DNA of 64,000 nucleotides from Sphingobacteriaceae bacterium (GCA_016705695.1 JADJLA010000007.1:52501-116500); one strand, 5' to 3'; counted from the first letter of the stretch, positions 17,181 to 26,486 are shown. Translations and numbers: made by a program. Notes: generated by a model from the sequence alone, not told the origin.

Positions 17181-17616
17181 CTTTTTTGTATTTTTTAAAG
17201 TCTAATAAATTTTTAAATACTCCCCATGGGCTCACGTTCCTATCGCCATCTTCATGAATACGTCTTTGTAAAGCTATTGCAAGATTAACAAAATGACCTT
17301 TACCAACTCTTATCAATGCTTCTTTTGCTTTTTCATCTCCATTAATATAATTGGCGCAAGCTGCCCAGTCAATTGCTTTTTTATCAAGTAAAACTCTAAA
17401 AGCTTTATCATCATCCCAAATAGCATTTACAAAAGCTGCCAACTCAAAATGTTTGTTGTCCATTAAGAATTTAAATGCTTTTTTATCATCGCGAACAGCC
17501 TCAAGTGTTGCTACTAATTCCTGATAACCATTAGCAATAAGCCAATTGTAAGCTTCAGGATCTTGGTTCACAAACCTTACAAACATATCGATGGAGTGAG
17601 TAGAGTAATGCTTCAT
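17167..17616 (-). CDS. Protein of four 25-residue helical repeats
   Basis: 149 residues, cytosolic. Residues 19-118 are four consecutive units of exactly 25 residues, each starting D(P/K/D/E)(E/K)A(Y/F/K) followed by a hydrophobic run, a turn, and a second hydrophobic segment ending near (R/W/N)(D/G). For example DKKAFKFLMDN begins unit 2 and DDKAFRVLLDK unit 3. The spacing suggests an alpha-solenoid of helical hairpins, a protein-binding scaffold (inference). The C-terminal 30 residues are charged (FKKYKKDEDS). It lies 5 nt after the TonB-dependent receptor gene and overlaps the 79-aa gene by 14 nt. I do not recognise a named family. Confidence 0.78.
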   Translation of the reverse strand: MKHYSTHSIDMFVRFVNQDPEAYNWLIANGYQELVATLEAVRDDKKAFKFLMDNKHFELAAFVNAIWDDDKAFRVLLDKKAIDWAACANYINGDEKAKEALIRVGKGHFVNLAIALQRRIHEDGDRNVSPWGVFKNLLDFKKYKKDEDS

Positions 17617-17621
17617 TTTAA

Positions 17622-20123
17622 TTAAAATCTTATTTGTAACCTTAAATTAATTTGCCTGTTGGTTAAATAATTTGGTACCGCATATCTGTTTCCTGTAACA
17701 TCTTGCACCCACGTATACGATACCGTATTTTGAATAGCGAGCAAATTAAATACTTCTACAAATATCCACATATCTTTTAAATGATTAAAGGCATTTTTCT
17801 TTTTAAACTCTCTGTCTTCTTTTAATACATTAAAGGCAAAACCGGCGTCAACCCTACGGTAAGGTGGCATGCGAAGCGTTTGTTGATAGCGTTTGTGTGT
17901 TGGTGGACCAAATGGCCTTCCTGTGCCAAATTGTAAATTGAGGTTGAATTTACACCAAGGCAAACTCGGAATATAATCCTGAAAGAACATCCCAAAACTT
18001 ACCAACTGATCTGTTGGACGTGGAATATAACCAGGATCTATTTTTGCACTATCTGTTTTTACCTGATCAAACGTATAACCTTTTACAATTTCTTCGCCGG
18101 CCTTATTATAAAAAAGGTAGTGGATATTATCAGCTGAATATTCGTACGTTCTTAAAATACCAAGTGTGGCCCAACTTTCTACGCCTTTTACAAATTCGCC
18201 ATTAATTCTAAAATCAGCGCCGGTAGAATAACCTTTGGTGCGATTGTTTGCAAAATAACGAATGCGCACATTGTCTACCTCATACGCAACCAGATCTTTA
18301 AATTCTTTGTAATAAGCCGCCATGATCAATTTGAACGGACGCTTCCACATGTAAAAATTATAATCGCTGGTTAAAACAAATTGCAATGATTGTTGTGCTT
18401 TTACGGTACGATTAATATTGCCATCTATATTTCGTAACTCTCGGTAAAAAGGCGGTTGATTGTAAATGCCGCTCGAGAATTTAAATAACCAATCGCGTTT
18501 CCAATTTGGTTTAAACGCCAATGTGATCCGTGGAGAGATCACAAGTTGCTCGTTAAAGGTCCAGTAATTTCCTCTTATACCTGCTGTAAAAATAAATAAA
18601 CTCGAATCGCGCGTTGTGATGGTTTTGTTGTACTGCGTATATGCTTGCATTCGCGTGCTGGCAATGCCGATTTTTGTTTTGTAAACATCAATAAGATCAA
18701 TTGCTACAGGGCTGTATGGAACAGTAAAGCCTGCAGAATCTACCATTTTCCACTCGCTTAATTTATCGTTGATGTTTTCGAGTTGATATTTTGCACCCCA
18801 CAATAATTCGCTTTGCTTTTTTAAATACTTTGTGCCCTTGTGTTCAAAATTATAAACGGTAGCATTCAAATAATTTCTACCATTATTTAAAAACGTTCCT
18901 ACACCACGATTGTATGCCACTTGTCCAAAATTTGGTTTACCAAGGTCAGCTTCTAATTGATCAATATAATATTGCCCTTGTACAGTATACAACTCGCGTT
19001 CATCAGCACGGTATGCGGAAGAAATGAATTTTAGTTTTACACTTGGTTTTGGTCGATAGGTAGCGCTCACGCCAAGCATAAAAGTTTCGTATTGCATTAA
19101 TTCCTGTCCGTCAAAATATACGGTTAAACGTAAAGCTTCTTTAACGGTTCCAAAATTTGTTTGACGCGATGCAGGGATCACTAAAAATTTATTGCTGGCA
19201 ACATTCCCAAGCATTTCTATTTTAAATTTCGGATTTACATCAAACGTAATAAAGGTTTGAACATCCAAGGCACTTGGCCTGTATTCTCCTTTGGTGTCAA
19301 ATGTTTTTAGCAAATAACTATTGGTACGATAACGCGCGCCTAAGCTCCAAGCCACAAGGCGGTTATTCGAGATTCCCTCTACTTGTGCGTTCCCTCCTAA
19401 AAAGCTTGCCGAGGCATTGCCTGCAAATTTTAATGGTTTACGATAAGTGATATCTAAAACACTACTTAGTTTATCGCCATACTTAGCTTCAAAACCTCCT
19501 GCCGAAAAATTAATATTTTGCACCATTGATGGATTTGCAAAACTTAAACCTTCTTGTTGACCACTGCGTACTAAGAAGGGACGATACACTTCCATATCAT
19601 TCACGTAAATTAAATTCTCGTCAAAATTACCACCGCGCACTGTGTAGCCGCTACTTAATTCGTTATTGCTGCTAACGCCAATTTGTGTTTTAATGATATC
19701 TTCAATATTGCCGGTTACACTTGGTAGTTGTAAAAAATTCTTTGGATCGATATGAATTATTTCTTCGGCTCTTACTTTTGTATCAGTTACTTCTACACCA
19801 ATAAGCTCATTTTTAAATTTTACTGTTGGCGAGAAAGAAAAAACTTCACCTTCCTTTAAAAAAACTGTTCCTGAAAAAGGAAAATGACTTATGGAATTAA
19901 AAACAATTGTAAGAGATGTGTTGGCAGGCACCGTTAATTTGTAAAAACCCTTTTCGTTGGAGTAGGTAGAGTATTTTGAGTCTTCTTTAATACCAATACT
20001 GGCATTTTCAACAAAATTACCTTCCGTATCCTTTATTACACCCGAAACAACAGATGTTTGAGCAAAAGCAGAGCCGAGAATGAATAGGAGGATGCTTAGT
20101 GAATATATGACAGCTTTTTGCAA
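17622..20123 (-). CDS. TonB-dependent outer-membrane receptor
   Basis: About 833 residues. Two TTG starts are possible. The one at 20147 adds eight residues; the one at 20123 gives a standard signal peptide (MQKAVIYSLSILLF...SAFAQ) and is preferred. A carboxypeptidase-regulatory-like beta-sandwich comes first (SGVIKDTEGNFVENASIGIK, about 20-105), then a TonB plug (about 115-220, with GGNFDENLIYVNDMEVYRPF), then a 22-strand barrel ending in RLQIRF. Bacteroidota use such receptors for large substrates, but there is no SusD partner next to it, so substrate unknown. It lies 3-27 nt after the LTA-synthase-like gene in the same operon. Confidence 0.88.
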   Translation of the reverse strand: MQKAVIYSLSILLFILGSAFAQTSVVSGVIKDTEGNFVENASIGIKEDSKYSTYSNEKGFYKLTVPANTSLTIVFNSISHFPFSGTVFLKEGEVFSFSPTVKFKNELIGVEVTDTKVRAEEIIHIDPKNFLQLPSVTGNIEDIIKTQIGVSSNNELSSGYTVRGGNFDENLIYVNDMEVYRPFLVRSGQQEGLSFANPSMVQNINFSAGGFEAKYGDKLSSVLDITYRKPLKFAGNASASFLGGNAQVEGISNNRLVAWSLGARYRTNSYLLKTFDTKGEYRPSALDVQTFITFDVNPKFKIEMLGNVASNKFLVIPASRQTNFGTVKEALRLTVYFDGQELMQYETFMLGVSATYRPKPSVKLKFISSAYRADERELYTVQGQYYIDQLEADLGKPNFGQVAYNRGVGTFLNNGRNYLNATVYNFEHKGTKYLKKQSELLWGAKYQLENINDKLSEWKMVDSAGFTVPYSPVAIDLIDVYKTKIGIASTRMQAYTQYNKTITTRDSSLFIFTAGIRGNYWTFNEQLVISPRITLAFKPNWKRDWLFKFSSGIYNQPPFYRELRNIDGNINRTVKAQQSLQFVLTSDYNFYMWKRPFKLIMAAYYKEFKDLVAYEVDNVRIRYFANNRTKGYSTGADFRINGEFVKGVESWATLGILRTYEYSADNIHYLFYNKAGEEIVKGYTFDQVKTDSAKIDPGYIPRPTDQLVSFGMFFQDYIPSLPWCKFNLNLQFGTGRPFGPPTHKRYQQTLRMPPYRRVDAGFAFNVLKEDREFKKKNAFNHLKDMWIFVEVFNLLAIQNTVSYTWVQDVTGNRYAVPNYLTNRQINLRLQIRF

Positions 20124-20150
20124 TAGAATAACAACGAAAATACGCAATAT

Positions 20151-22031
20151 TTATTTTGCAGTACAGGCATTATTAATGAGCCTTTTGTTATATAGCTGCA
20201 AATAGGCCTCACAATACCGTTTTTCGGTTTCAAAAGGGTAGGAATTAATAAGGCCTTTTTCGAGTATGGAGTCTCTTCTGTAATTAATAACGTTATTGAT
20301 CTTATAATTCACAAGGTCAATAACCAGCGAATCGTTCAAAAAATGGTGACGTGAATCGGTATAATATACAGCATAACGACCCAAGGTATCTTTATAGCTC
20401 TTTCCAAAACTAAAGAACGGCTTGTTGTATCCGATCATATCAAGTACACTTGGTAAAATATCTGATTGCTGAAAAACTTTGCTGTACGATCGTTTCAGGC
20501 TGTTATCTGGTTTAAAGAAAAGAACAGGAATAGCAAATTGCCCAACATTATTTCTATAAAATGGATGGTCGCTTATGCTGCTGTGATCTGCAACAAGAAC
20601 AAATAAAGTTTTAGTGTACCACATTTGTTTTTTTGCTTCTTGAAAGAATAAACGAATTGCATGGTCGGCATAGCCTATGCTTTCATGAATTTCAAGATGC
20701 CCTTTTGCAAATTTTCCCTTGTATTTTTCAGGAATTTTATAGGGGTGATGCGCGCTTAATGTAAAAATGGCTGAGTGAAATGGTTGTTTCATTTCGTTCA
20801 TTTTTTTAACCCCAAACTTTAAAAATGGTTCATCCCAAATGCCCCAAGAGCCATCAAAATCGGCGTCATTTGCATACTCGGTTCTACCGAAATACGCGCT
20901 ATAACCGTTTTGTTTGGCATAGCTGTCAAAATTCATGGTTCCGTTTGTTCCACCATGAAAGAAAGCGCTCGTGTATCCTTCGGCATTTAAAATATTGGCA
21001 AACGAAGGGTAAAAATTATCTGCGTAAGTACTGTTTATAAAAGGATCTTCCATTAATGTTGGCATAGAAGATAAAATAGCAGGAATTCCTTCAATGGATT
21101 TATGTCCGTTTGCAAATGCATTGGTAAACGCAAGAGAATGATCCATCAAGCTATCCAAAAAAGGAGTATAACTTTTTAATTTTCCGAGCTTGGTATATTC
21201 TTTGGCACAACTCTCCATTATTATCACCACTATATTTAGTTTTTGTAGCGTGTCGTTTTTATAATGATGAATTGGGTTGAAAATTGTTTCAGGATCTGCA
21301 ATACCAAAATCCAGTAGGGCTAATTCTTTTTTCTCGAAGGATTTAATAATGGTAAACGGACTATTAAGTACTAAACTTGTATATTGTGTTTTGGTGTATT
21401 GGCCCGCATCTACCACATCAATAGGTATTTTCTGAAAACCACCGCGAATTCCAAGAACCGTAAGAGATGCGCTTAGTAAGAAAATAAGAATTAGATAGGT
21501 AAGACTTTTTGCATTATATGTATATGATCGTGGTGATATTTTTATTTTTTTATAAAAGCGCACCAGTAAAAAAACAAGAACGATGAATATCAACAGGAGA
21601 TACCAAAAATCTTTGATGTATTGCGGTAAAAGCGTCGACATATCAGTTTGTCCGCCCATTTGGTTAAAGATATCGGCCGTTGAACGCTTTTTGATATAAG
21701 GGAAGTAAACAATATCAATTAGATTAGAAAGGAGAAAAATAGTATTTGTAATGGCGTATAACCAGAGCAGGATCTTTTGGTAAGCGCCGGAATAAAATGC
21801 AGTGACAGGAAGAATGGATAGGATAATAAAAAGCGAATTACAAACAAGGATGCTGAATGTATCAAAACGGAGAGCGTAAAAATAAATAGATGCCCGTTCA
21901 AAAAAGCCAATGTCGCCGAAAAGTGTGTGATTAAAAGAGTAGAAGAGTACACGGCAAATAAAGTATGCCAAATAAACCAGCAACAAGCGTTTTAAAAGCA
22001 AAAATAGCTGGGAAAAATAATGATCTAGCAC
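20151..22031 (-). CDS. LTA-synthase-family sulfatase-fold membrane enzyme
   Basis: 626 residues, GTG start. Five membrane helices occupy about residues 1-215 and an alkaline-phosphatase/sulfatase-fold domain about 265-530. Metal and nucleophile landmarks of the family are visible: IIMESCAKEY (metal-binding Glu), GHKSIEGIPAI (the nucleophile position is Ser here, where staphylococcal LtaS has Thr), and VADHSS (metal Asp-His). Bacteroidota have no lipoteichoic acid, so this is more likely a phosphoglycerol or phosphoethanolamine transferase acting on glycans or lipids. It is the first gene of the operon that includes the TonB receptor. A TAAATTTA box lies 4 nt before the GTG. Confidence 0.87.
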   Translation of the reverse strand: MLDHYFSQLFLLLKRLLLVYLAYFICRVLFYSFNHTLFGDIGFFERASIYFYALRFDTFSILVCNSLFIILSILPVTAFYSGAYQKILLWLYAITNTIFLLSNLIDIVYFPYIKKRSTADIFNQMGGQTDMSTLLPQYIKDFWYLLLIFIVLVFLLVRFYKKIKISPRSYTYNAKSLTYLILIFLLSASLTVLGIRGGFQKIPIDVVDAGQYTKTQYTSLVLNSPFTIIKSFEKKELALLDFGIADPETIFNPIHHYKNDTLQKLNIVVIIMESCAKEYTKLGKLKSYTPFLDSLMDHSLAFTNAFANGHKSIEGIPAILSSMPTLMEDPFINSTYADNFYPSFANILNAEGYTSAFFHGGTNGTMNFDSYAKQNGYSAYFGRTEYANDADFDGSWGIWDEPFLKFGVKKMNEMKQPFHSAIFTLSAHHPYKIPEKYKGKFAKGHLEIHESIGYADHAIRLFFQEAKKQMWYTKTLFVLVADHSSISDHPFYRNNVGQFAIPVLFFKPDNSLKRSYSKVFQQSDILPSVLDMIGYNKPFFSFGKSYKDTLGRYAVYYTDSRHHFLNDSLVIDLVNYKINNVINYRRDSILEKGLINSYPFETEKRYCEAYLQLYNKRLINNACTAK

Positions 22032-22064
22032 ACTTTAAATTTATGCTAAATTAATTGATAAAAT

Positions 22065-22094
22065 AAAAAAAACCACCGCGAGGGTGGTTTTTTG
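22065..22094. terminator. Terminator between the small Thr-rich gene and the LTA-synthase gene
   Basis: AAAAAAACCACC, a GCGAG loop and GGTGGTTTTTT. It follows the stop of the minus-strand gene 22098-22412 by 3 nt. Both flanks are T-rich in the respective direction. Confidence 0.8.
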
Positions 22095-22097
22095 TAA

Positions 22098-22412
22098 TTA
22101 TTTTGGAGTAGTAGCTGTTGTGCCTTTTGTAGATTTTTTCTCGCCAGGTAAGCCTTTTTCGTTAATGGCCATTCTAGTTCCTGATTTCTTAGGATCAGTT
22201 GTTGCACCGGCATTAGGATTTTTTTCTGTTGTACTTGTTGTAGCTTCAGTAGTATGAGTTGCTTCTTTTTTAGTAGCACCTTCCTTAGGAGCGGTAGTAG
22301 TGGCTGCTGTTTTTTTCTTTGTTGGAGTTTGAGTAGGTTGCTGAAGTTGTTCTTGAGCGTTTGCAAAAGAAAATGCAGCTACTGCGGCGATTGTGAAAAC
22401 TAGTTTTTTCAT
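22098..22412 (-). CDS. Small secreted Thr/Lys-rich low-complexity protein
   Basis: 104 residues, starting at ATG 22412; a longer in-frame start at 22463 would lie across the promoter box. The signal peptide MKKLVFTIAAVAAFSFANAQ is followed by about 80 residues made mostly of T, K, A, E and P (TPTKKKTAATTTAPKEG and similar), with no hydrophobic core, so the mature protein is probably disordered in the periplasm. Similar short Thr-rich proteins are common in this phylum; role unknown. It is monocistronic, with its own promoter and terminator. Confidence 0.75.
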   Translation of the reverse strand: MKKLVFTIAAVAAFSFANAQEQLQQPTQTPTKKKTAATTTAPKEGATKKEATHTTEATTSTTEKNPNAGATTDPKKSGTRMAINEKGLPGEKKSTKGTTATTPK

Positions 22413-22460
22413 GTGTGTTAATTTTAAATTAAAGTTACGTATTAATTTCAAAAGTCGGAC

Positions 22461-22468
22461 CAAAGTTA
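22461..22468 (-). promoter_or_regulatory. -7 promoter box of the Thr-rich protein gene
   Basis: The minus-strand TAACTTTG matches TAnnTTTG fully, about 49 nt before the ATG at 22412, leaving a short leader. No clear TTG is seen 19 nt upstream. Confidence 0.5.
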
Positions 22469-22478
22469 GGAATTTAAC

Positions 22479-24824
22479 TTATTTTAAAAGTTCGAGAGCT
22501 TCCTGAATCGATATAAGCTCATCCTTAAAGGTCGCAATGATGAAAGCATCACTAAATCCTTTGCCTTCAAGGTCCTTACGGTACTTCTCAGCAGCATCAT
22601 ATCCAGGGAAACTACCTGTGGTGAAACGAATATTACCTGTTGTGGTAGATTGCTTCTCAAGATTTTTCAAATCCTTGTATTTTTCGTCGGCAGCAGCAAC
22701 TTGTGCAGGACGTTTATTAGGACCTAATTGGATCTTGAATAGTACTAACTTCTTATTCACTGAGCTAAACATTTTGTTCTCATTAAGATCCTCTTTATAA
22801 CCTTTTTCAACCTTAGCCTGCGTTTGATTCATTGGAATACGTTTACCACCTTTATAAGCCGTTACAAAAGCATCGCTGTATCCTTGGATCACCAGGTCGG
22901 CACGTACTTGTGCTGCCTCGTCAATAGTTCTATAGCCTTTGGTTACATATCTGAAAACGCCTTCTCCTGATTTAAGCTCAAGTACACCTGCGCTAGTATT
23001 AAATACACTTGAAGAGATCTTGTTTTTAAACGCACCTAATTGAACACGGTAAACGATATCATCAGGGCCAAAGCCTTCGCTTGGTATATTCTCAATATTA
23101 GCATTTGCTATACTTGTCGAATCTGAACCGGCTTTAAGATCTTCCATTGCTTGAGTTTCAGCTGCCAACAATTTCTGAACTTCTTCTTCACTTAAACGTG
23201 TGATGTTCTTGCCTTTTAATTTAGAGATGCTTGCATTAGCGTTGCCCATCTTTACAAATTCCTCGCGGGCCTTCAATACATTTTTTACTTTTTTAAATCT
23301 GCCTGAAGTGTAAACAACTGTAGTTCCATTCTCCAGTGTGGTTGAGTTAATGTCTCCAATACTTAAAAGGAATGCCATTTCATCACTAGGAATAGACCCT
23401 TCGTAACGCGCAAGTTCTACAGTGTAAACTTCTTTATCGGGATCAAATTTTGGTTTATTACTCTTTAATGCAAACGTGTTTCCAATATATTCTGTGGTCA
23501 TGTTAGCATCAGTAGAATCGTTCATATACTGATCGTACCATTTTTTCCAATACTCATCGTTTGATGAAACGCCTTTTGTGTCAACCACCATTCCTTTTGG
23601 TGTATTTATCTCGTCATCTCTAAAATCCTCTATGCCGTCGCCATCAGTATCTTCAGGACATCCATCAGAATTCACTTTTACTTCTGCTGGAGTTCCTTGG
23701 CAATTATCTTTCATGTCATCCACGCCATCCTTATCATAATCACTTTTATCAAGAGCAAGCCAATCAATTGTTGAAGGATCAACAACAGATTTCTTCTTCT
23801 TTTTGATCTTAAGTGGTTTTGCTATCAGGTCGTATTGAAGTGAAATAGATGAATAAGTGAATTTATCCTTGTGATGATTTCCACCATTTTGTTTTGTTAA
23901 CCCATCAATATAATCTGTAGCGGTAATGTACATTTGGAAATTGAATTTCAGATCAACACGCTCGGTAACTTTCATTACAATTCCTGCGCCGTATACAGTA
24001 GAGAATGAACGCTCAGGATATTTGCCAAATAAGCTCACATTGCTTTCACGAACATCAGTTTCATAAACATAATCTCGTTTCAGGTCAACAGCGTACTGAG
24101 AACCGCTTGCAGTTTCAGGCATATTTTTAATACTTCCATCGCTCCAATAATGATAAGCGTTTCCGTTAGCATCCAGTATATCCGTTTTGCTTAAGAACTC
24201 AAAACCCGAAACGCCAACTGTGAAATAAGGCCTTACAATGTATTTGTCTGAGATAAAATTCCCGAAGTCGTACATCAAATTAACTCCACCGGCCCTAATC
24301 TCAGAAATAAAATTAGAGTTGTGGTATAACGAGCGCTCATTAGCACCAAGTTTACCAAACATTACATTAAAATTCAATTGAAGATAGCGAGTAAGGCGTT
24401 GTGAAAGATTGAGATCAAAACCCCAACGTGCAGTTAAAGGTGACTGAAAATTCTTACTATAAAGATCACCATAAAAACCTAATCTACCGGCCCCTAACGA
24501 AACTTTGGGTTTCATGGCTTGCGCTGTTGAAACAAAAGCTGAATCAGATCCTGTTGAATCTACAGCTTCACTAACACCTTCGTGATATAAACCTTTTGCT
24601 TCTACTGTTTGAGTTGGAATAACCTGTGTGTTTAGGTCGCCATATAATGAATCACCAACTTTTTCCGGGCCACGAAATTTCGAAAATGGCTCAGGTTCAT
24701 CAATGTAATATTGAATAAGTTCTTCGGGAGTGAGTTTATCTAAAGGCGAAGCGGCAGTATCTGTCTGTGCCTTAGCATAGCCGGCAAATAACAGCAATAT
24801 AAGAACCGATATCCTTTTAAACAT
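22479..24824 (-). CDS. Outer-membrane protein with TSP3 repeats and three SPOR-like domains
   Basis: 781 residues. Signal peptide (ending AKAQ), a barrel-like beta region (about 100-335), a calcium-binding thrombospondin type 3 stretch (DYDKDGVDDMKDNCQGTPAE, then a DTDGDGIEDF unit; about 358-405), and three SPOR-like units (about 455-525, 585-665 and 690-780) marked by V(Y/F)(R/K)(V/I)QLG and (S/N)DAF(V/I). SPOR domains bind peptidoglycan stripped of side chains at division sites; OmpA-like proteins of Bacteroidota often combine barrel, TSP3 and a wall-binding domain, so an envelope tether is the likely role. The last unit ends in QEAL, as in its upstream neighbour. Confidence 0.82.
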   Translation of the reverse strand: MFKRISVLILLLFAGYAKAQTDTAASPLDKLTPEELIQYYIDEPEPFSKFRGPEKVGDSLYGDLNTQVIPTQTVEAKGLYHEGVSEAVDSTGSDSAFVSTAQAMKPKVSLGAGRLGFYGDLYSKNFQSPLTARWGFDLNLSQRLTRYLQLNFNVMFGKLGANERSLYHNSNFISEIRAGGVNLMYDFGNFISDKYIVRPYFTVGVSGFEFLSKTDILDANGNAYHYWSDGSIKNMPETASGSQYAVDLKRDYVYETDVRESNVSLFGKYPERSFSTVYGAGIVMKVTERVDLKFNFQMYITATDYIDGLTKQNGGNHHKDKFTYSSISLQYDLIAKPLKIKKKKKSVVDPSTIDWLALDKSDYDKDGVDDMKDNCQGTPAEVKVNSDGCPEDTDGDGIEDFRDDEINTPKGMVVDTKGVSSNDEYWKKWYDQYMNDSTDANMTTEYIGNTFALKSNKPKFDPDKEVYTVELARYEGSIPSDEMAFLLSIGDINSTTLENGTTVVYTSGRFKKVKNVLKAREEFVKMGNANASISKLKGKNITRLSEEEVQKLLAAETQAMEDLKAGSDSTSIANANIENIPSEGFGPDDIVYRVQLGAFKNKISSSVFNTSAGVLELKSGEGVFRYVTKGYRTIDEAAQVRADLVIQGYSDAFVTAYKGGKRIPMNQTQAKVEKGYKEDLNENKMFSSVNKKLVLFKIQLGPNKRPAQVAAADEKYKDLKNLEKQSTTTGNIRFTTGSFPGYDAAEKYRKDLEGKGFSDAFIIATFKDELISIQEALELLK

Positions 24825-24850
24825 AATTACATGGTAAAAATAGTAATTTT

Positions 24851-25014
24851 ATGCCAACTTGTACATATATTTTAGTCTAAAAATGCGAAGTTATTTTTCA
24901 TCAAGACAACGAAAAAAAAAATTCCCATAGCTATCAGTTATTGGAATTTTTTTTGAAGAAGTATTGATGGAAAAGAACGAACAGATTAGACTAAAATATA
25001 TGTACAATTGGCAT
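24851..25014. repeat. Nested inverted repeat between the two SPOR genes
   Basis: The arms 24851-24879 (ATGCCAACTTGTACATATAT...) and 24987-25014 are near-perfect reverse complements over 28 nt, one base differing in length. They enclose about 107 nt with a second hairpin, AAAAAAAATTCC ... GGAATTTTTTTT, at about 24912-24953. The right end touches the stop codon of the 490-aa gene. Confidence 0.8.
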
Positions 25015-26486
25015 TACTTGAACCATTTCTGATTTGTTAGCATTAAAGCTTCCTGAACGGTAACACGCTTAGCACCGTTATAGGCAACCACAAATGCCGA
25101 ATTGATAGAAGGTCTTATTGTTTCGCGCTGATCGCGGGCGTCTTTATACTCATTATGGTTACCAACCATGAATTTATTTAAACCCGCCTGCATTTCGCTA
25201 ATAATATCACCTCTAACACCAAATTTTCTTGACAAAGTAGCCGAAGTAACGCTTGCATTACTAAAAGCGCCTATTTGAACGCGATAGTTTATGCTCCCTG
25301 AACGGTTTTCGGTTATATTTGTAGCCGTATTCTCAGTATTATTTCCTGTATTTGTTGGTGTTTCAGTGGCAGTAGGAGTAACTGTGTTCGTTGTAACAGC
25401 AACTTCTGTATTAGTAGGCGTTGTAACAACTGTATTTGTTGGAGTTTCGGTCATTGTTGGAGTTGAAGTAGGTGTTTGAGCTATTTCTGCCGATGGTGTG
25501 TTAGGAATTGTAACTTTTTGCATAATGAACTTCTTACTTTGATCATTTGCTAAATATGAGAACTCACCTGTTAGTTCAACCATCGCCATGCTTCTGCCAC
25601 TTAATAAATAAGATATTGTTATTTCTTCTTGAGAAGGAAGCGTTACCCAAACAAATTTTACTTTACCATCGGCAACTGAGAAAGAACTTTCGGAAGTACC
25701 TACTGATTTAGCTGTATATCCATTCGGAAGATCGTCACTGAACTTTGCAAAACCTTTAATAGAACCTTTACTTATTTTTAACTCTATTAAATGCTCATCA
25801 GCATTACTCCCCGGTTTAATATTTCTTATAACAGTAACATTTGCGCCCGGCTCATCATTTAAACTTGTAGTTGGAGTGGTGTTTGCTATTTCAGTAGTTG
25901 GCGTACTTGCAACGGTTGGTGTTTTTGCTACGGTAGGAGTAGTACTTGCAACGGTTGGCGTTGTTGCTACTGTAGGAGTAGTGCTTGCAACTGTTGGTGT
26001 GCTTGAAGAAGTGGTATTTGTAGGTGTGCTATTATTTTCGGTTGCCACAGCGCCATCGCCACCGATCATGATCTCAACAGGAGGCATTTCAACAACTTGT
26101 TTAGCGTTGTTTTCTACATAAGAGAACTTTCCTGCTACAGATTTAGCGCCCGACATACTCGGGTCGGCTTTTAATTTGAATTTAATAACAACATCGCTTT
26201 CGGTTGGAAGCGCAGGCCATACCCATTTGGCAAGCCCTGTTGCGAAACTAAAGTTTGCCCCTTTACTTTCTACCTCAGTAGCAGTAAAGCCTTCGGGCAT
26301 TTCTAATTGAAACTTTGCAAATCCACCTAGCCCACCCTTAGTGACCTTAACTTCAACCTCGATCTCTTGGCCGGGTTGCATTGATTTTGGTAAATTGCTT
26401 GTGATGCTTATTCCGTCAGCTCCTGTGAAGAGACTAATTACAAAAAATAGGAAAGCATTGAATGTTATAATCAAAAATTTTATCAT
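25014..26486 (-). CDS. Secreted duplicated beta-sandwich protein with SPOR-like C-terminus
   Basis: 490 residues. An N-terminal hydrophobic signal is followed by two copies of a roughly 110-residue beta-sandwich (about 28-145 and 215-335), each with GFAKF(Q/S), a (P/D)(E/N)G(F/Y)TA segment and (V/F)(V/K)W(P/V).LP. They are separated by a (TPTVAST) low-complexity linker. A second T-rich linker precedes a SPOR-like domain (about 405-490: INYRVQIGAFS ... INSAFVVAYNG). The unit ending (S/D)AFVVAYNGAKRVTVQEAL recurs in the next gene, so the two probably act on the same wall structure. A TATTTTAG box lies 4 nt before the ATG. Confidence 0.8.
   Translation of the reverse strand: MIKFLIITFNAFLFFVISLFTGADGISITSNLPKSMQPGQEIEVEVKVTKGGLGGFAKFQLEMPEGFTATEVESKGANFSFATGLAKWVWPALPTESDVVIKFKLKADPSMSGAKSVAGKFSYVENNAKQVVEMPPVEIMIGGDGAVATENNSTPTNTTSSSTPTVASTTPTVATTPTVASTTPTVAKTPTVASTPTTEIANTTPTTSLNDEPGANVTVIRNIKPGSNADEHLIELKISKGSIKGFAKFSDDLPNGYTAKSVGTSESSFSVADGKVKFVWVTLPSQEEITISYLLSGRSMAMVELTGEFSYLANDQSKKFIMQKVTIPNTPSAEIAQTPTSTPTMTETPTNTVVTTPTNTEVAVTTNTVTPTATETPTNTGNNTENTATNITENRSGSINYRVQIGAFSNASVTSATLSRKFGVRGDIISEMQAGLNKFMVGNHNEYKDARDQRETIRPSINSAFVVAYNGAKRVTVQEALMLTNQKWFK
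25904..26005 (-). repeat. 39-bp tandem repeat encoding a TPTVA linker
   Basis: Two and a half copies of a 39-bp unit (13 codons, TPTVASTTPTVAK) lie in the linker of the SPOR-like protein. The copies differ at a few third positions. Such a linker repeat is prone to length variation between strains. Confidence 0.7.
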
